64,000 nucleotides of DNA, taken from assembly GCA_902621345.1 (NCBI GenBank), contig CACNLV010000001.1, positions 434,001-498,000 of the forward strand, given 5' to 3'. The number at the start of each line of letters is the position of its first letter. Position 1 is the first letter of the stretch. Source of the stretch: an uncultured Pelagibacteraceae bacterium. Its GTDB lineage: Bacteria > Pseudomonadota > Alphaproteobacteria > Pelagibacterales > Pelagibacteraceae. The notes beneath the pieces were generated by a model. It was not told the DNA's origin. It did not search any database and saw nothing but the letters and a program-made list of their open reading frames with translations. Below are positions 8,517-17,242 of the stretch, in pieces. A program made the position numbers and the translations under genes.

Positions 8517-9252
8517 AAATTTAGAGGAAATAGAATTTCATGACCTATGGGGAGATCATGGAATTTTCACGACGATGTGGATTTTTGGTAGGCCAGGAAA
8601 AATTTTATTTTTTAAAAATCATTTAAATAATTTAATTAAATCCTTAGCAGAATATAAGATCACTAAGAAATCTTTACGAGCTGATATTTTAGCTATAATT
8701 AAAAAAAATTTATCCAAAAAGAAAAGATATAATCATCTACTGAGAATTGCCCTAAATAAAAAAATAATTTCAATATCTTTAAGAAAAAGAATTAAACCAA
8801 AATTAAATTTTAATTTGAAATTAGTAAAATTAAAACGAGAAAAACCTGAATATAAAAACCTTAAATATAAAAAAATATTATTATTTTTATCTAAAATGGA
8901 TAATTCCCAATCAGACATTGGATTGGTTTCTAATAAAAGATTATTGGAAACCGGAACCTCAAATTTATTATTTGTGAAAGATAAAAAATTTTTTACCCCT
9001 AGAAAAGGATATTATGAGGGTAATACTTATAAATTTTTTAAAACAAAAATAAAAAAGATAATCAAAAAAGATATTTTCCTCAAGGAGATAAATAGTTATG
9101 ATGAAATCTTATTGTTGGGTTCTGGTAAAGGTGTTACATCGGTTAAAACAATAAATGAAATTAAATGGAAAAGAAAAAATTTAGATAAATTTAGGTTTCT
9201 CTCAAAACATTATAATATAGCTATAAATAAATGTAATTCATATAGATTTTAA
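8479..9252 (+). CDS. pabC: Aminodeoxychorismate lyase-like class IV aminotransferase (PabC)
   Basis: A 257-residue fold-type IV PLP protein. WGDHGIFTTMWIFGRPG resembles the N-terminal substrate loop, the PLP Lys is probably in YKNLKYKKIL, and ETGTSNLLF matches the conserved Glu-x-x-x-x-Asn-Leu motif. The late LLGSGKGVTSV matches the family's (T/S)x-G(V/I)xxV end. With pabBA upstream, it likely releases PABA from aminodeoxychorismate. The ATG at 8479 overlaps pabA by 38 nt; no later ATG retains the N-terminal domain. Very Lys-rich. Confidence 0.78.
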   Translation: MAKYLLKKSYQLKNLEEIEFHDLWGDHGIFTTMWIFGRPGKILFFKNHLNNLIKSLAEYKITKKSLRADILAIIKKNLSKKKRYNHLLRIALNKKIISISLRKRIKPKLNFNLKLVKLKREKPEYKNLKYKKILLFLSKMDNSQSDIGLVSNKRLLETGTSNLLFVKDKKFFTPRKGYYEGNTYKFFKTKIKKIIKKDIFLKEINSYDEILLLGSGKGVTSVKTINEIKWKRKNLDKFRFLSKHYNIAINKCNSYRF

Positions 9253-9256
9253 GAGA

Positions 9257-9655
9257 ATGAAAGATCCAAACGAAACTTGTTTATTTTGTAATGTTAAAAA
9301 ATCAGGATACACTCATGATAATGATCTTGCATATGCTAGCTATGACTCTTATCCAGTAACAGAACACCATTGTCTTATTATTCCTAAAAGACATACGATA
9401 GACTTTTTTGATCTATCTAACGAAGAATTACTAGCCTGTAATGATCTTATTAAAATAATTAAAAATGAAATTATTAGAAAAGATAAGTCAGTTAAAGGAT
9501 TTAATTTAGGGACAAATATTGGAAAAGTATCCGGACAATCAATTTTCCATTGTCATTTTCACTTAATTCCTCGTAGAGAAGGAGATGTTGATAATCCTCA
9601 GGGTGGAGTAAGATCAGTAATTCCAAACAAACAACATTATAAAAGAAATAATTAA
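9257..9655 (+). CDS. HIT family hydrolase
   Basis: A 132-residue histidine-triad protein. The triad is HCHFHLIPRR with H98, H100 and H102, the N-terminal CLFCNVKKSG has the CxxC seen in many HIT proteins, and IIPKRHTIDFFDL is the conserved second block. It likely hydrolyses dinucleoside polyphosphates or adenosine phosphoramidates. The ATG lies 4 nt after pabC, so it is probably the last gene of the metC-MFS-pabBAC run. Confidence 0.9.
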   Translation: MKDPNETCLFCNVKKSGYTHDNDLAYASYDSYPVTEHHCLIIPKRHTIDFFDLSNEELLACNDLIKIIKNEIIRKDKSVKGFNLGTNIGKVSGQSIFHCHFHLIPRREGDVDNPQGGVRSVIPNKQHYKRNN

Positions 9656-9691
9656 TCTTGTATAAAAAGACAAATTGACCTTAGTTTGAGG

Positions 9692-9720
9692 TTGAACTAT
9701 TGATTCACAATATATAAAAT
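9692..9720 (+). promoter_or_regulatory. Possible sigma70 promoter for the apr operon
   Basis: TTGAAC (9692-9697) and TAAAAT (9715-9720) are 17 nt apart within an AT-rich run ahead of aprM; an overlapping TATAAA at 9713 is an alternative -10. This is the only gap of note between the HIT gene and aprM. In so AT-rich a genome such matches arise easily. Confidence 0.35.
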
Positions 9721-9754
9721 TTAGAATAATTCTAAAAATTTAACAAAGGCGGAA

Positions 9755-10549
9755 ATGTTAAGTAATAATCCTTTTTCAATTCTATCAGAGTCAATTTCAC
9801 CTTTGGCAATGCAATCTTTTATTGTAGCTATGTTTTTGTTGATTGTAATCGGTACAGTTATACAAATGATACATCATAAAAATCTGACCTATTTTTTTAA
9901 TAATGCAAAAAAAGCAAAACTTTCAGCAACTAAAAAATTAGGTGTAGGAGAAAGAGTCTCTGTTATTGCTAAAACAACAGTAGTGGATATTGGTACAACT
10001 TCAGAACTTGGTTTTGGAAAGAGGAGACTTGCTCATGTTCTTGGAATGTATGGTACAATTTTATTTTGGGTATCTTCGGCTATTTTAGTTTTTTGTTACA
10101 CAGGTGCTGATAAACCTAGTTCTCAAACTTGGTCAATGCTTTGGCATGTCGGAGCAATACTCACATGCTTAGGAGGATATTGGTTTTGGTTTTTTTTAAG
10201 AGTTGACGTTTCTGCTGAAGCTCATCCTTGGTACAGAATCATTAAAGCTGATTTGTTTGTCTTAGCGTTACTTGCTTGTTCAACATTTGGGTTGGCTTGG
10301 TCTTTCACACAATTCAATGGACAAATAGGTCTGTCTTATTTATTTTTAGTTTTATTTATTGCAGCTAATTTAATTCTATTTGGTGGTGTATATTGGTCAA
10401 AATTTGCACACATGTTTTATAAACCTGGAGCTGCTATTCAAAAAAATTTAGCCGAAGCTGATGGATCAAGAGATAATTTGCCTCCACCAGCTGATGCGCC
10501 TGAACAATTTGGCTTGGGTATAAAAAGAGAAGAGCCAAAACACTATTAA
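9755..10549 (+). CDS. aprM: APS reductase membrane anchor AprM
   Basis: A 264-residue integral membrane protein with about five helices (near residues 18-39, 94-115, 127-149, 166-186 and 192-212). Several His sit at helix ends (H94, H131, H157, H219) and could ligate heme or contact quinone. It directly precedes aprB and aprA, the known arrangement of the AprM anchor in SAR11 and some sulfur oxidisers, where it replaces the QmoABC complex as the electron link to the quinone pool. A good Shine-Dalgarno (AAAGGCGG) precedes the ATG. The call rests mainly on context plus overall resemblance. Confidence 0.82.
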   Translation: MLSNNPFSILSESISPLAMQSFIVAMFLLIVIGTVIQMIHHKNLTYFFNNAKKAKLSATKKLGVGERVSVIAKTTVVDIGTTSELGFGKRRLAHVLGMYGTILFWVSSAILVFCYTGADKPSSQTWSMLWHVGAILTCLGGYWFWFFLRVDVSAEAHPWYRIIKADLFVLALLACSTFGLAWSFTQFNGQIGLSYLFLVLFIAANLILFGGVYWSKFAHMFYKPGAAIQKNLAEADGSRDNLPPPADAPEQFGLGIKREEPKHY

Positions 10550-10577
10550 TATGTTACATAGAAAGGATAATTAAATT

Positions 10578-11048
10578 ATGTCAACTTTTGTATACATGAC
10601 AAGATGTGATGGTTGTGGTCATTGTGTAGATATTTGTCCCTCAGATATCATGCACATTGATGAAAATATTAGACGTGCAAAAAATATTGAACCAAACTTT
10701 TGTTGGGAATGTTATTCGTGTGTTAAAGCATGTCCTAATCATGCTATTGATGTGAGAGGGTATGCTGATTTTGCCCCAATGGGTCACAGTGTCAGAGTTA
10801 GAAGAGAAGAAGAAAAAGGAACTATCTCTTGGAAAATAAAATTTAGAAATGGAACAGAGAAAAACTTCGTCTCACCTATAACAACTAAACCTTGGGGAAA
10901 ATTTATTCCTAAGCTTGCAGAAGGGGACACACCCAATCAAGGAGAAATTAATTCACAGAGGTTATATAGTGAGCCAGAGGGATTAAATACTAATCAAGAA
11001 TTACCATCGGTCCCAAAAGAGTCTTTTAAAAAAGGAGTTTATTATTAA
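10578..11048 (+). CDS. aprB: Adenylylsulfate reductase beta subunit AprB
   Basis: A 156-residue ferredoxin-type subunit binding two [4Fe-4S] clusters: CDGCGHCVDIC (Cys10, 13, 16, 20) and CWECYSCVKAC (Cys42, 45, 48, 52). The Trp in CWEC corresponds to the aromatic residue thought to bridge electrons to the AprA FAD. The C-terminal tail wraps AprA in known structures. The length fits the family. It shares one base with the aprA start codon. In an oxidative (reverse) role it would pass electrons from AprA towards AprM. Confidence 0.95.
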   Translation: MSTFVYMTRCDGCGHCVDICPSDIMHIDENIRRAKNIEPNFCWECYSCVKACPNHAIDVRGYADFAPMGHSVRVRREEEKGTISWKIKFRNGTEKNFVSPITTKPWGKFIPKLAEGDTPNQGEINSQRLYSEPEGLNTNQELPSVPKESFKKGVYY

Positions 11049-12907
11049 TGGCCAAACATAAGACCCATTATGAAGAGTGTGATGTATTGGTTGTTGGCGG
11101 TGGAATGGCTGGAACGGGAGCAACTTTCGAAGCTCGTCATTGGGGTAGAGATTTAAAGATTGTTTGTGTTGAGAAAGCTAACATCGATAGAAGTGGAGCT
11201 GTAGCTCAAGGGTTATATGCCATCAACTGTTACATGGGTATGCAGTGGGATGAAAATCAGCCTGAAGACCATGTAAGATATGCTCGAAATGATTTAATGG
11301 GAATGGTCAGAGAAGATTTAGGATATGACATGGCTCGACATGTAGATTCAACTGTTCACATGTTTGATGAATGGGGTCTTCCAATGATGAAAAATGAAAA
11401 AACAGGAAGATATTTAAGAGAAGGAAAATGGCAGATCATGATCCATGGTGAGAGTTATAAACCAATTGTAGCTGAAGCAGCAAAAAAATCTGCCGACAAA
11501 ATTTATAATAGAATAATGGTTACACATTTATTGATGGATGAAGCCCAAGAGAACAGAATTGGTGGAGCAGTTGGCTTTAATATGAGAACTGGAGACTTCC
11601 ATGTGTTTAGAGCGAAAGCTGTTATCGTCTCTGCAGGTGGAGCATCACATATATTCAAACCAAGAGCTGTAGGTGAGGGTATGGGTAGAACTTGGTACGC
11701 GCCATGGAGTAATGGATCAGCATACGCTTTGCCAATAGCAGCTGGTGCAAAGATGACTCAAATGGAAAACAGAATTGTTTTATGTAGATTTAAAGATGGT
11801 TATGGACCTGTTGGTGCATACTTTTTACATTTAAAAACATATACACAAAACGCTAATGGTGAAAACTATGAAAAGAAATGGTATGACCAAACAAAAGAGT
11901 TAGTAGGTGAATATATTGATCATCATCCAACGCCAACATGTTTGAGAAATCATGCGTTTATTCAAGAAGTAGCTGCGGGAGGTGGACCAATACACATGGT
12001 GACTAAAGAGGCTTTTCAAGATCCTCATTTAGAAACCGTTGGTTGGGAAAATTTTTTAGGTATGACAGTTGGGCAAGCTGTTGTTTGGGCTTCGCAAAAT
12101 ATTGATCCAAAATATACTAATCCTGAGTTAACAACATCTGAGCCTTATGTAATGGGATCACACGCGACATGTTCTGGAGCTTGGGTGAGTGGACCAGAAG
12201 ATTTATCTCCACCTGAATATTTTTGGGGTTATAATCGAATGTTAACTATTGATGGCCTATTTGGAGCTGGTGACACTGTTGGTGGAAGCGCTCATAAATT
12301 TTCATCAGGCTCATTTACTGAAGGAAGACTAGCAGCAAAAGCAGCAGTGAAATACATACAGGACAAAAAAGCAGACGGAATTAAAGTTTCAGACAAACAA
12401 TGTGATGACTTCAAAAAAGCTGTTTATAAACCTCTAGATACTTATACTATTGCTCAAAATGAAATAACTGGGGGTACAGTTTCACCGAGCTATATTTCAC
12501 CTATTCAAGGTCTACAAAGACTTCAAAAAATTATGGATGAATATGTGGGAGGAATTACCTCTAACTATATGACAAATGGAAACTTATTAAAAAAAGCTCT
12601 ACAATTGTTAGACTGGCTTCAAGAGGATTTAGAAAAAGTAGGAGCTGAAGATTATCATCAATTAATGAGAGCTTGGGAATTAAAACATAGGGCGTTGACT
12701 TCTCAGTGTGTGACTGAACATACATTATTTAGAGAAGAAACTCGTTGGCCAGGATATTATTATAGAGGTGATCATATGAAGTTAGATGATGAAAATTGGC
12801 ATTGTTTGACGGTATCTAGAAGAGATCCTAAAACTGGTAAATTTAGTCTTGAGAAGGTCCCCGTGTATCATATTGTTGATGAAAAAGAGAAGAAAAAAGC
12901 TTCTTAA
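11048..12907 (+). CDS. aprA: Adenylylsulfate reductase alpha subunit AprA
   Basis: A 619-residue FAD enzyme interconverting APS and sulfite plus AMP. The N-terminal dinucleotide motif DVLVVGGGMAGTGATFEA is at residues 12-29, followed by IDRSGAVAQGLYAINCYMG, the substrate and FAD contact block of AprA. Later GAGDTVGGSAHKFSSGSFTEG is the second FAD-binding region. SAR11 carries a laterally acquired apr of the sulfur-oxidiser type, but no sat, dsr or qmo gene is in the window, so direction is inferred. The context of sulfite-releasing enzymes and a sulfite exporter supports sulfite oxidation. Confidence 0.96.
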   Translation: MAKHKTHYEECDVLVVGGGMAGTGATFEARHWGRDLKIVCVEKANIDRSGAVAQGLYAINCYMGMQWDENQPEDHVRYARNDLMGMVREDLGYDMARHVDSTVHMFDEWGLPMMKNEKTGRYLREGKWQIMIHGESYKPIVAEAAKKSADKIYNRIMVTHLLMDEAQENRIGGAVGFNMRTGDFHVFRAKAVIVSAGGASHIFKPRAVGEGMGRTWYAPWSNGSAYALPIAAGAKMTQMENRIVLCRFKDGYGPVGAYFLHLKTYTQNANGENYEKKWYDQTKELVGEYIDHHPTPTCLRNHAFIQEVAAGGGPIHMVTKEAFQDPHLETVGWENFLGMTVGQAVVWASQNIDPKYTNPELTTSEPYVMGSHATCSGAWVSGPEDLSPPEYFWGYNRMLTIDGLFGAGDTVGGSAHKFSSGSFTEGRLAAKAAVKYIQDKKADGIKVSDKQCDDFKKAVYKPLDTYTIAQNEITGGTVSPSYISPIQGLQRLQKIMDEYVGGITSNYMTNGNLLKKALQLLDWLQEDLEKVGAEDYHQLMRAWELKHRALTSQCVTEHTLFREETRWPGYYYRGDHMKLDDENWHCLTVSRRDPKTGKFSLEKVPVYHIVDEKEKKKAS

Positions 12908-12930
12908 TATAACATTATAAAGAGTAATCA

Positions 12931-13281
12931 ATGGATCTATTATCTAAATCAGATGAGGAGATATTCGAAATTGGTAAACCCTTCTGGGAAAACTTAGTTA
13001 GATCCTCCAATTTGAAAGATTATGGCGGTTTTACCAGAGATTTTTCCACTCAAATGCTTTTCGGAGCTAACGAGGTCGAATTAGGTAAACAATGGGCTAA
13101 TAACAAACTAATTGTAAACTTAAATGAAACATATGAGCCATTTGGCACTCTAAGAAGAGGTGATCATATAACAGTATTAATAAAGCAGACAAACAAAGAA
13201 ATCCAAGGTGAATTCTTAGGCAGACTTGTGCTTGGAGTAGAGGATGGCGAGGTTAAAGTTTTTGGCGCAACTATCTACTAA
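12931..13281 (+). CDS. Uncharacterised 116-aa protein of the apr operon
   Basis: A soluble 116-residue protein, 23 nt downstream of aprA in the same orientation. No signal peptide or TM segment. The first half is helical and acidic (SDEEIFEIGKPFWENL). A centre containing FTRDFSTQMLFGANEVELGK is followed by a beta-rich C-terminal half (LRRGDHITVLIKQTN, GEFLGRLVLGVEDGE, KVFGATIY). No Cys, so no cluster. I do not recognise a family; the fold could be a small alpha+beta sandwich. Its position suggests a role in Apr assembly or function. Confidence 0.8.
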   Translation: MDLLSKSDEEIFEIGKPFWENLVRSSNLKDYGGFTRDFSTQMLFGANEVELGKQWANNKLIVNLNETYEPFGTLRRGDHITVLIKQTNKEIQGEFLGRLVLGVEDGEVKVFGATIY

Positions 13282-13308
13282 AAAAAGAATTAATTTTTCA
13301 ATAATAGT

Positions 13309-13336
13309 TTGACAATTTATCTACCGGGTGTATGAG
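13309..13336 (+). promoter_or_regulatory. Likely sigma70 promoter ahead of the 44-aa peptide and sulfite exporter
   Basis: A perfect -35 TTGACA (13309-13314) is followed after 16 nt by TATGAG (13331-13336), with TG immediately before the -10. Transcription would start near 13343, almost at the ATG of the 44-residue ORF at 13345, making that message leaderless. It separates the TauE unit from aprMBA. Confidence 0.45.
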
Positions 13337-13344
13337 AAATATAG

Positions 13345-13479
13345 ATGCACCTTCCAAATATAAAAATACCTCAAATACTTTCTGAAAAAAAAACAACATT
13401 AATTAAAACTGGAATTTTTTCAGCGATTGTAGCTTGTTGGGGTGTGATCTTATTTGGAACTTTTATAACTTTTAATTAA
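13345..13479 (+). CDS. 44-aa single-TM peptide upstream of the sulfite exporter
   Basis: Hand translation gives 44 residues: an amphipathic, basic N-terminus (MHLPNIKIPQILSEKKTT) and one hydrophobic helix (GIFSAIVACWGVILFGTFIT). It lies between the 116-residue protein and the TauE/SafE gene, 22 nt before the latter. The ATG falls about 2 nt from the predicted transcription start. It could be a small subunit or a leader ORF for the exporter. No family recognised. Confidence 0.48.
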   Translation: MHLPNIKIPQILSEKKTTLIKTGIFSAIVACWGVILFGTFITFN

Positions 13480-13501
13480 GTTATATTTAAAGTTTTTTTA
13501 G

Positions 13502-14596
13502 ATGGATGTTTTTTTACCTATAGCCCAAGTATTTATTAACCCTGTCGAAATACTTTTAATAAGCGCAATAGTTGGAGTCCTCTCTGGTTTATTTGGTGTA
13601 GGAGGTGGTTTCTTAATGACACCTTTTTTAATCTTCATGGGTGTTCCCCCAGCTTATGCAGTTGCTAACGAGGCCAACAATATCTTGGCAACTTCTGTAT
13701 CTGGATCCACCACTCATTGGTTAAAAAATACTTTAGATTACAAAATGGGATTAATGATAGTAATTGGTGGAACTATAGGAACTGTAGTAGGTATTTTTAC
13801 TTTCACATATTTTAAAGATATCGGTAAAATAGATACGGTAATTTCTTTAGCCTATATGTACATTCTTGCAATAATTGGGACTCTGATGTTAGTAGAAAGT
13901 TTGGGTGAAATTGATAAAGCCAAAAAGAACATTGTAGAGAAAAAAAAATTACATGTTCATTATTGGATACATGGACTTCCTTTTAGAATGAGGTTTCCAA
14001 AATCAAAACTGTATGAAAGTATATTCACACCCATCATAATTGGATTAATTGTTGGGTTTATAGCAGCTATAATGGGGATCGGTGGTGCATTTATATTAGT
14101 GCCTGCAATGATTTATATTATTAAGATGCCAACAAAATTAGTTCCTGGAACTTCGTTATTCGTAACAATTTTTGTTAGTGTCATAGTTACATTTCTTCAT
14201 TCAATTAATTATGGTTCAATAGATCTAATGTTAGTTCTAATGTTAGTTATAGGCTCAATAGTTGGAGTGCAAGTAGGCCAAAAACTTGGTGAGCAAATTG
14301 ATAGTTCTGGATTAAAAGCATTATTAGCAATTTTACTATTAATTGTAGGAATAGTAATTGCTTATGATACTTTTTTTGCAGAAGAAATACTGAATGGCAC
14401 AACACCTATAAGCTCAAATGACTTAAATTTCTTCTCAAAATTTATTAAAGAGTTTTCAGAGGATATGCCATTCTTTTATGGATTATTTTCTATTTTATTT
14501 GCTGTTATTTTGGGAATTGCAGCTGCATTTATTAGAAGATCAATTTCAAAGTTTAGAGAAAAATATTTTAAGAAACCAGTTAAACAAACTAAATAA
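13502..14596 (+). CDS. TauE/SafE family sulfite/anion exporter
   Basis: A 364-residue membrane protein with 8-9 hydrophobic helices in two related halves. Each half has the DUF81 signature: SGLFGVGGGFLMTPFLIFMG near residue 30, and AAIMGIGGAFILVPAMIYI near residue 190. The family exports sulfite or sulfoacetate and is commonly tied to sulfonate degradation. Neighbouring xsc, suyAB and apr genes support sulfite as substrate. A charged loop (KKNIVEKKK) divides the halves. It converges on, and overlaps by 8 nt, the YeiH-family gene. Confidence 0.88.
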   Translation: MDVFLPIAQVFINPVEILLISAIVGVLSGLFGVGGGFLMTPFLIFMGVPPAYAVANEANNILATSVSGSTTHWLKNTLDYKMGLMIVIGGTIGTVVGIFTFTYFKDIGKIDTVISLAYMYILAIIGTLMLVESLGEIDKAKKNIVEKKKLHVHYWIHGLPFRMRFPKSKLYESIFTPIIIGLIVGFIAAIMGIGGAFILVPAMIYIIKMPTKLVPGTSLFVTIFVSVIVTFLHSINYGSIDLMLVLMLVIGSIVGVQVGQKLGEQIDSSGLKALLAILLLIVGIVIAYDTFFAEEILNGTTPISSNDLNFFSKFIKEFSEDMPFFYGLFSILFAVILGIAAAFIRRSISKFREKYFKKPVKQTK

Positions 14597-15656
14597 AAAA
14601 TTTTATATAAGTTTCCATAGTTATAATACTCACAAGTCCTACAGTTAACATTGCCGTAAATCCAACAACAAAAGGTTTATAACCCATATTTCTAATATCT
14701 TTTAAGTTTGTTGATAAACCTATAGCAGCCATAGCCATAGTTAGGAAAATTTTAGAACTTGCTTTAATAAAATCTATAATTTCAATCCAATTATTATTAG
14801 TTAAGAAAACTTCATCACCAACATTTCTTAAAATTATCATCCCAACAAAACCTAAAATAAAATAAGGAAATATACTTAAAATGGAGTAACCCTTTTCTTT
14901 TACCTGACCTCTATTATAAAGAAAGGCAAAAAGAGGAATCATCACTATCAAAAAAGTATTTCTTAAAAGCTTTGTGACAGTTGCAATATTTAATGTTTCG
15001 GGACTATTATACTGTTGATCATATATTAATCCTGCTGCAGCAACTTGTGATGTTTCGTGTATAGCTGTTCCTAAAAAAAGACCTGCAAATAATGAATTTC
15101 CATCAAAATAGAAATTTGAGAAGTAAGGGTAAAACAACATGGACAATATTCCAAATAAAGTAATATTTGCGATTGCATAAGAAATTTCACTTTTATTTGC
15201 TTTTATTACAGGCGCGGTTGCCATGATAGCAGTAGTACCACAAACGCTGCTTCCAATTGATATTAAGTAAGCCATCCGAGTTGGTATTTGAAGTTTTCTG
15301 ATTAAAAGCTTTATTACGATTAAGACACTAACTATACAAATTAATATCAATGGAATTGCAATTTTTCCAAACTCTAAAAATTCAAAAGGCTTTAATTGTA
15401 TACCTAAGCATATTATGCCAAGTTTTAAGATATAATCTCTAGTAAAATCTAATCCTTTTTGAAAACTTTCTCTAATTTTAAAAAAATTACCAAAAAAAAT
15501 ACCCAGTAGGATTGCTACCATCGCTGTGGAGATAGGACTTTTGCTATATCCTAAAAGCTCAATACCAATAATGTTATTAAAACCTTGGGAAAGAGAATAA
15601 AGAACAAATGCAAGTATTATGCCTGGTATTAACACCAAGTAATTTTTAAAAAACAT
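14589..15656 (-). CDS. YeiH/UPF0324 family putative sulfate/sulfite exporter
   Basis: A 355-residue integral membrane protein with about ten helices of the conserved-hypothetical-698 (YeiH/PSE) family. Family-like blocks are ISTAMVAILLGIFFGN, LGIICLGIQLKPFE, SIGSSVCGTTAIMATAPVI with the conserved SSxCGttAIxA, and LGTAIHETSQVAAAG. The family is annotated as putative sulfate exporters; function is weakly established. It lies 15 nt downstream of suyB on the same strand, so it is likely the exporter of that unit. Confidence 0.87.
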   Translation of the reverse strand: MFFKNYLVLIPGIILAFVLYSLSQGFNNIIGIELLGYSKSPISTAMVAILLGIFFGNFFKIRESFQKGLDFTRDYILKLGIICLGIQLKPFEFLEFGKIAIPLILICIVSVLIVIKLLIRKLQIPTRMAYLISIGSSVCGTTAIMATAPVIKANKSEISYAIANITLFGILSMLFYPYFSNFYFDGNSLFAGLFLGTAIHETSQVAAAGLIYDQQYNSPETLNIATVTKLLRNTFLIVMIPLFAFLYNRGQVKEKGYSILSIFPYFILGFVGMIILRNVGDEVFLTNNNWIEIIDFIKASSKIFLTMAMAAIGLSTNLKDIRNMGYKPFVVGFTAMLTVGLVSIITMETYIKFFI

Positions 15657-15671
15657 ACTTTAATTTAATGA

Positions 15672-16841
15672 TTATGCGCTTCTATAAAGTTTGGTCATAA
15701 CAAATTCTTTATGACCTAAAGCTTCTGCACAAGTTAGTCTTCCATTAGCCACTCTTAGTGTTGACTCAATAAGCTTATCTCCCGCCTCAGACAAGTTCAT
15801 TTCTCTTGAAAGAATTTTTGATACATCGCAATCAACATGCTCACTCATACTTTTAGCTGTTAATGGGTTAGCAGTTAATTTTACAACAGGCTCTATAGGG
15901 TTTCCGACTATATTTCCCTGTCCTGTTGGAAATAAATGAATATTAAATCCACCAGCAGCTTGAAGAGTAATACATTCTGCAGCTGCTGAAGATGTATCCA
16001 TAAAATAAAGTCCAGGACCTTTTGCTGGTTCTTCAGCAGGCTCAAGTACATCAATAAATTTTAAGCTTCCTATTTTTTGAAAATTTCCAAATGCTTTTTC
16101 TTCAATAGTGGTTAAACCACCTGCAATATTCCCAGCAGTTGGTTGACTTTCTGAAAGATCATTAGTTGCTTCTTTCAATATGAAATCATTATAATCATTC
16201 CAAGTTTTCATAAATTTTTCAGAAGCTTCTTTAGTTGCTCCTCTTGCGGCACAGACATTTTCTGCCCCTGTAAGTTCAGATGTTTCACCAAAACATAAAT
16301 GAACACCTAATGGCTCTAATTTTTCCATTAAATTTCCAACAGTTGGATTTGATGCTAATCCTGATGTTGTATCTGACTCTCCACATTTTACTGAAATCCA
16401 TAAATCACTCATAGGACATTCTTCTCTTTGTTTCTCAGATGCCCATTGTGAAAATTCTTGCGCTTTTTTAGAAGCTTTCATGACAGTTCCAATATCCCCA
16501 GTACGCTCTATGTGGAAACCCTCAACCGGTTTTCCTGTTTTAGCGATCCCATCAACAATTTTTTTAGTCCATTTAGGCTCAATACCAATCACAATAACAG
16601 CAGCTACATTTGGGTTACTGCCTGTTCCAATCATTGTTCTAAAGTGTAAATCTAAGTCTGCTCCAAATTGTAGTCTTCCGTAAGAATGTGGTAATGCAAT
16701 CGTCCCTTTTATATTATTAGCGACTGCTTCTGCACATGCGTTGGAAATATCATCAACAGGTAATATAATTACATGATTTCTAGTTCCTGCTCTGCCGTTT
16801 TCTCTTTTATAACCTAAAAAACTTTTTGGAATTTCCATCAT
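15672..16841 (-). CDS. suyB: (2R)-sulfolactate sulfo-lyase large subunit SuyB (UxaA family)
   Basis: A 389-residue UxaA-family (altronate dehydratase-like) lyase. The N-terminal [19 protein letters not shown], the middle [19 protein letters not shown] with a metal-binding Cys, and [19 protein letters not shown] are family blocks. Altronate and galactarate dehydratases are single chains; here the SAF domain is a separate gene next door (suyA) as in SuyAB. Divergent xsc and two exporters make sulfolactate to pyruvate plus sulfite the best reading. Another hydroxy-acid dehydratase is the alternative. The first two codons are both Met. Confidence 0.82.
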   Translation of the reverse strand: MMEIPKSFLGYKRENGRAGTRNHVIILPVDDISNACAEAVANNIKGTIALPHSYGRLQFGADLDLHFRTMIGTGSNPNVAAVIVIGIEPKWTKKIVDGIAKTGKPVEGFHIERTGDIGTVMKASKKAQEFSQWASEKQREECPMSDLWISVKCGESDTTSGLASNPTVGNLMEKLEPLGVHLCFGETSELTGAENVCAARGATKEASEKFMKTWNDYNDFILKEATNDLSESQPTAGNIAGGLTTIEEKAFGNFQKIGSLKFIDVLEPAEEPAKGPGLYFMDTSSAAAECITLQAAGGFNIHLFPTGQGNIVGNPIEPVVKLTANPLTAKSMSEHVDCDVSKILSREMNLSEAGDKLIESTLRVANGRLTCAEALGHKEFVMTKLYRSA

Positions 16842-17126
16842 TTACCACTTTTTAGTTTTTACATTATGAACGTGAACATGTTCACCTTTTTTAATTGCCT
16901 TAACAACTTTTCCAATATCATGACCATACTTTAAAATGGTATCACCCTCTTTTAAATCGACCATCGCAATTTTATGACCTAGAGGTATTTCATCTATTGA
17001 TTGAATAGACGCCGAGCTATCATTTTCCATAATCCAGCATTTACAGTCTTGTTTTGGGGTGATTTTCTCTATCACTACTACACCTACATTATCTTTTTTG
17101 TCGTGAATTATGATATCTGTAGCCAT
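16842..17126 (-). CDS. suyA: (2R)-sulfolactate sulfo-lyase small subunit SuyA (SAF domain)
   Basis: A 94-residue SAF-domain protein, the counterpart of the UxaA N-terminal domain. It has DNVGVVVIEKI, the IPLGHKIAMVDLKEGD core and KYGHDIGKVVKAIKKGEHVHVHNV, with the His-x-His near the end typical of the active site. SuyA plus SuyB equals a full UxaA in length. The frame is open to an ATG at 17159, but MATDIIIH at 17126 aligns with the domain start and is preferred. Its stop directly abuts suyB, so the two are coupled. Confidence 0.82.
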   Translation of the reverse strand: MATDIIIHDKKDNVGVVVIEKITPKQDCKCWIMENDSSASIQSIDEIPLGHKIAMVDLKEGDTILKYGHDIGKVVKAIKKGEHVHVHNVKTKKW

Positions 17127-17242
17127 ATATAGTGTCGAAATGTTTATTTGAATTTCCAAAAATCTTATATATTAATCGCGTCTATTAAGAAATAGTTTTA
17201 TAAAAAAAGTATTACATATACTGGTTTAGAAAGGCTCTATTA

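Noticed and set aside
17160..17242. Divergent promoter between suyA and xsc
   Set aside because: A TATACT is present near 17217 but no acceptable -35 at the right distance; too weak to list.
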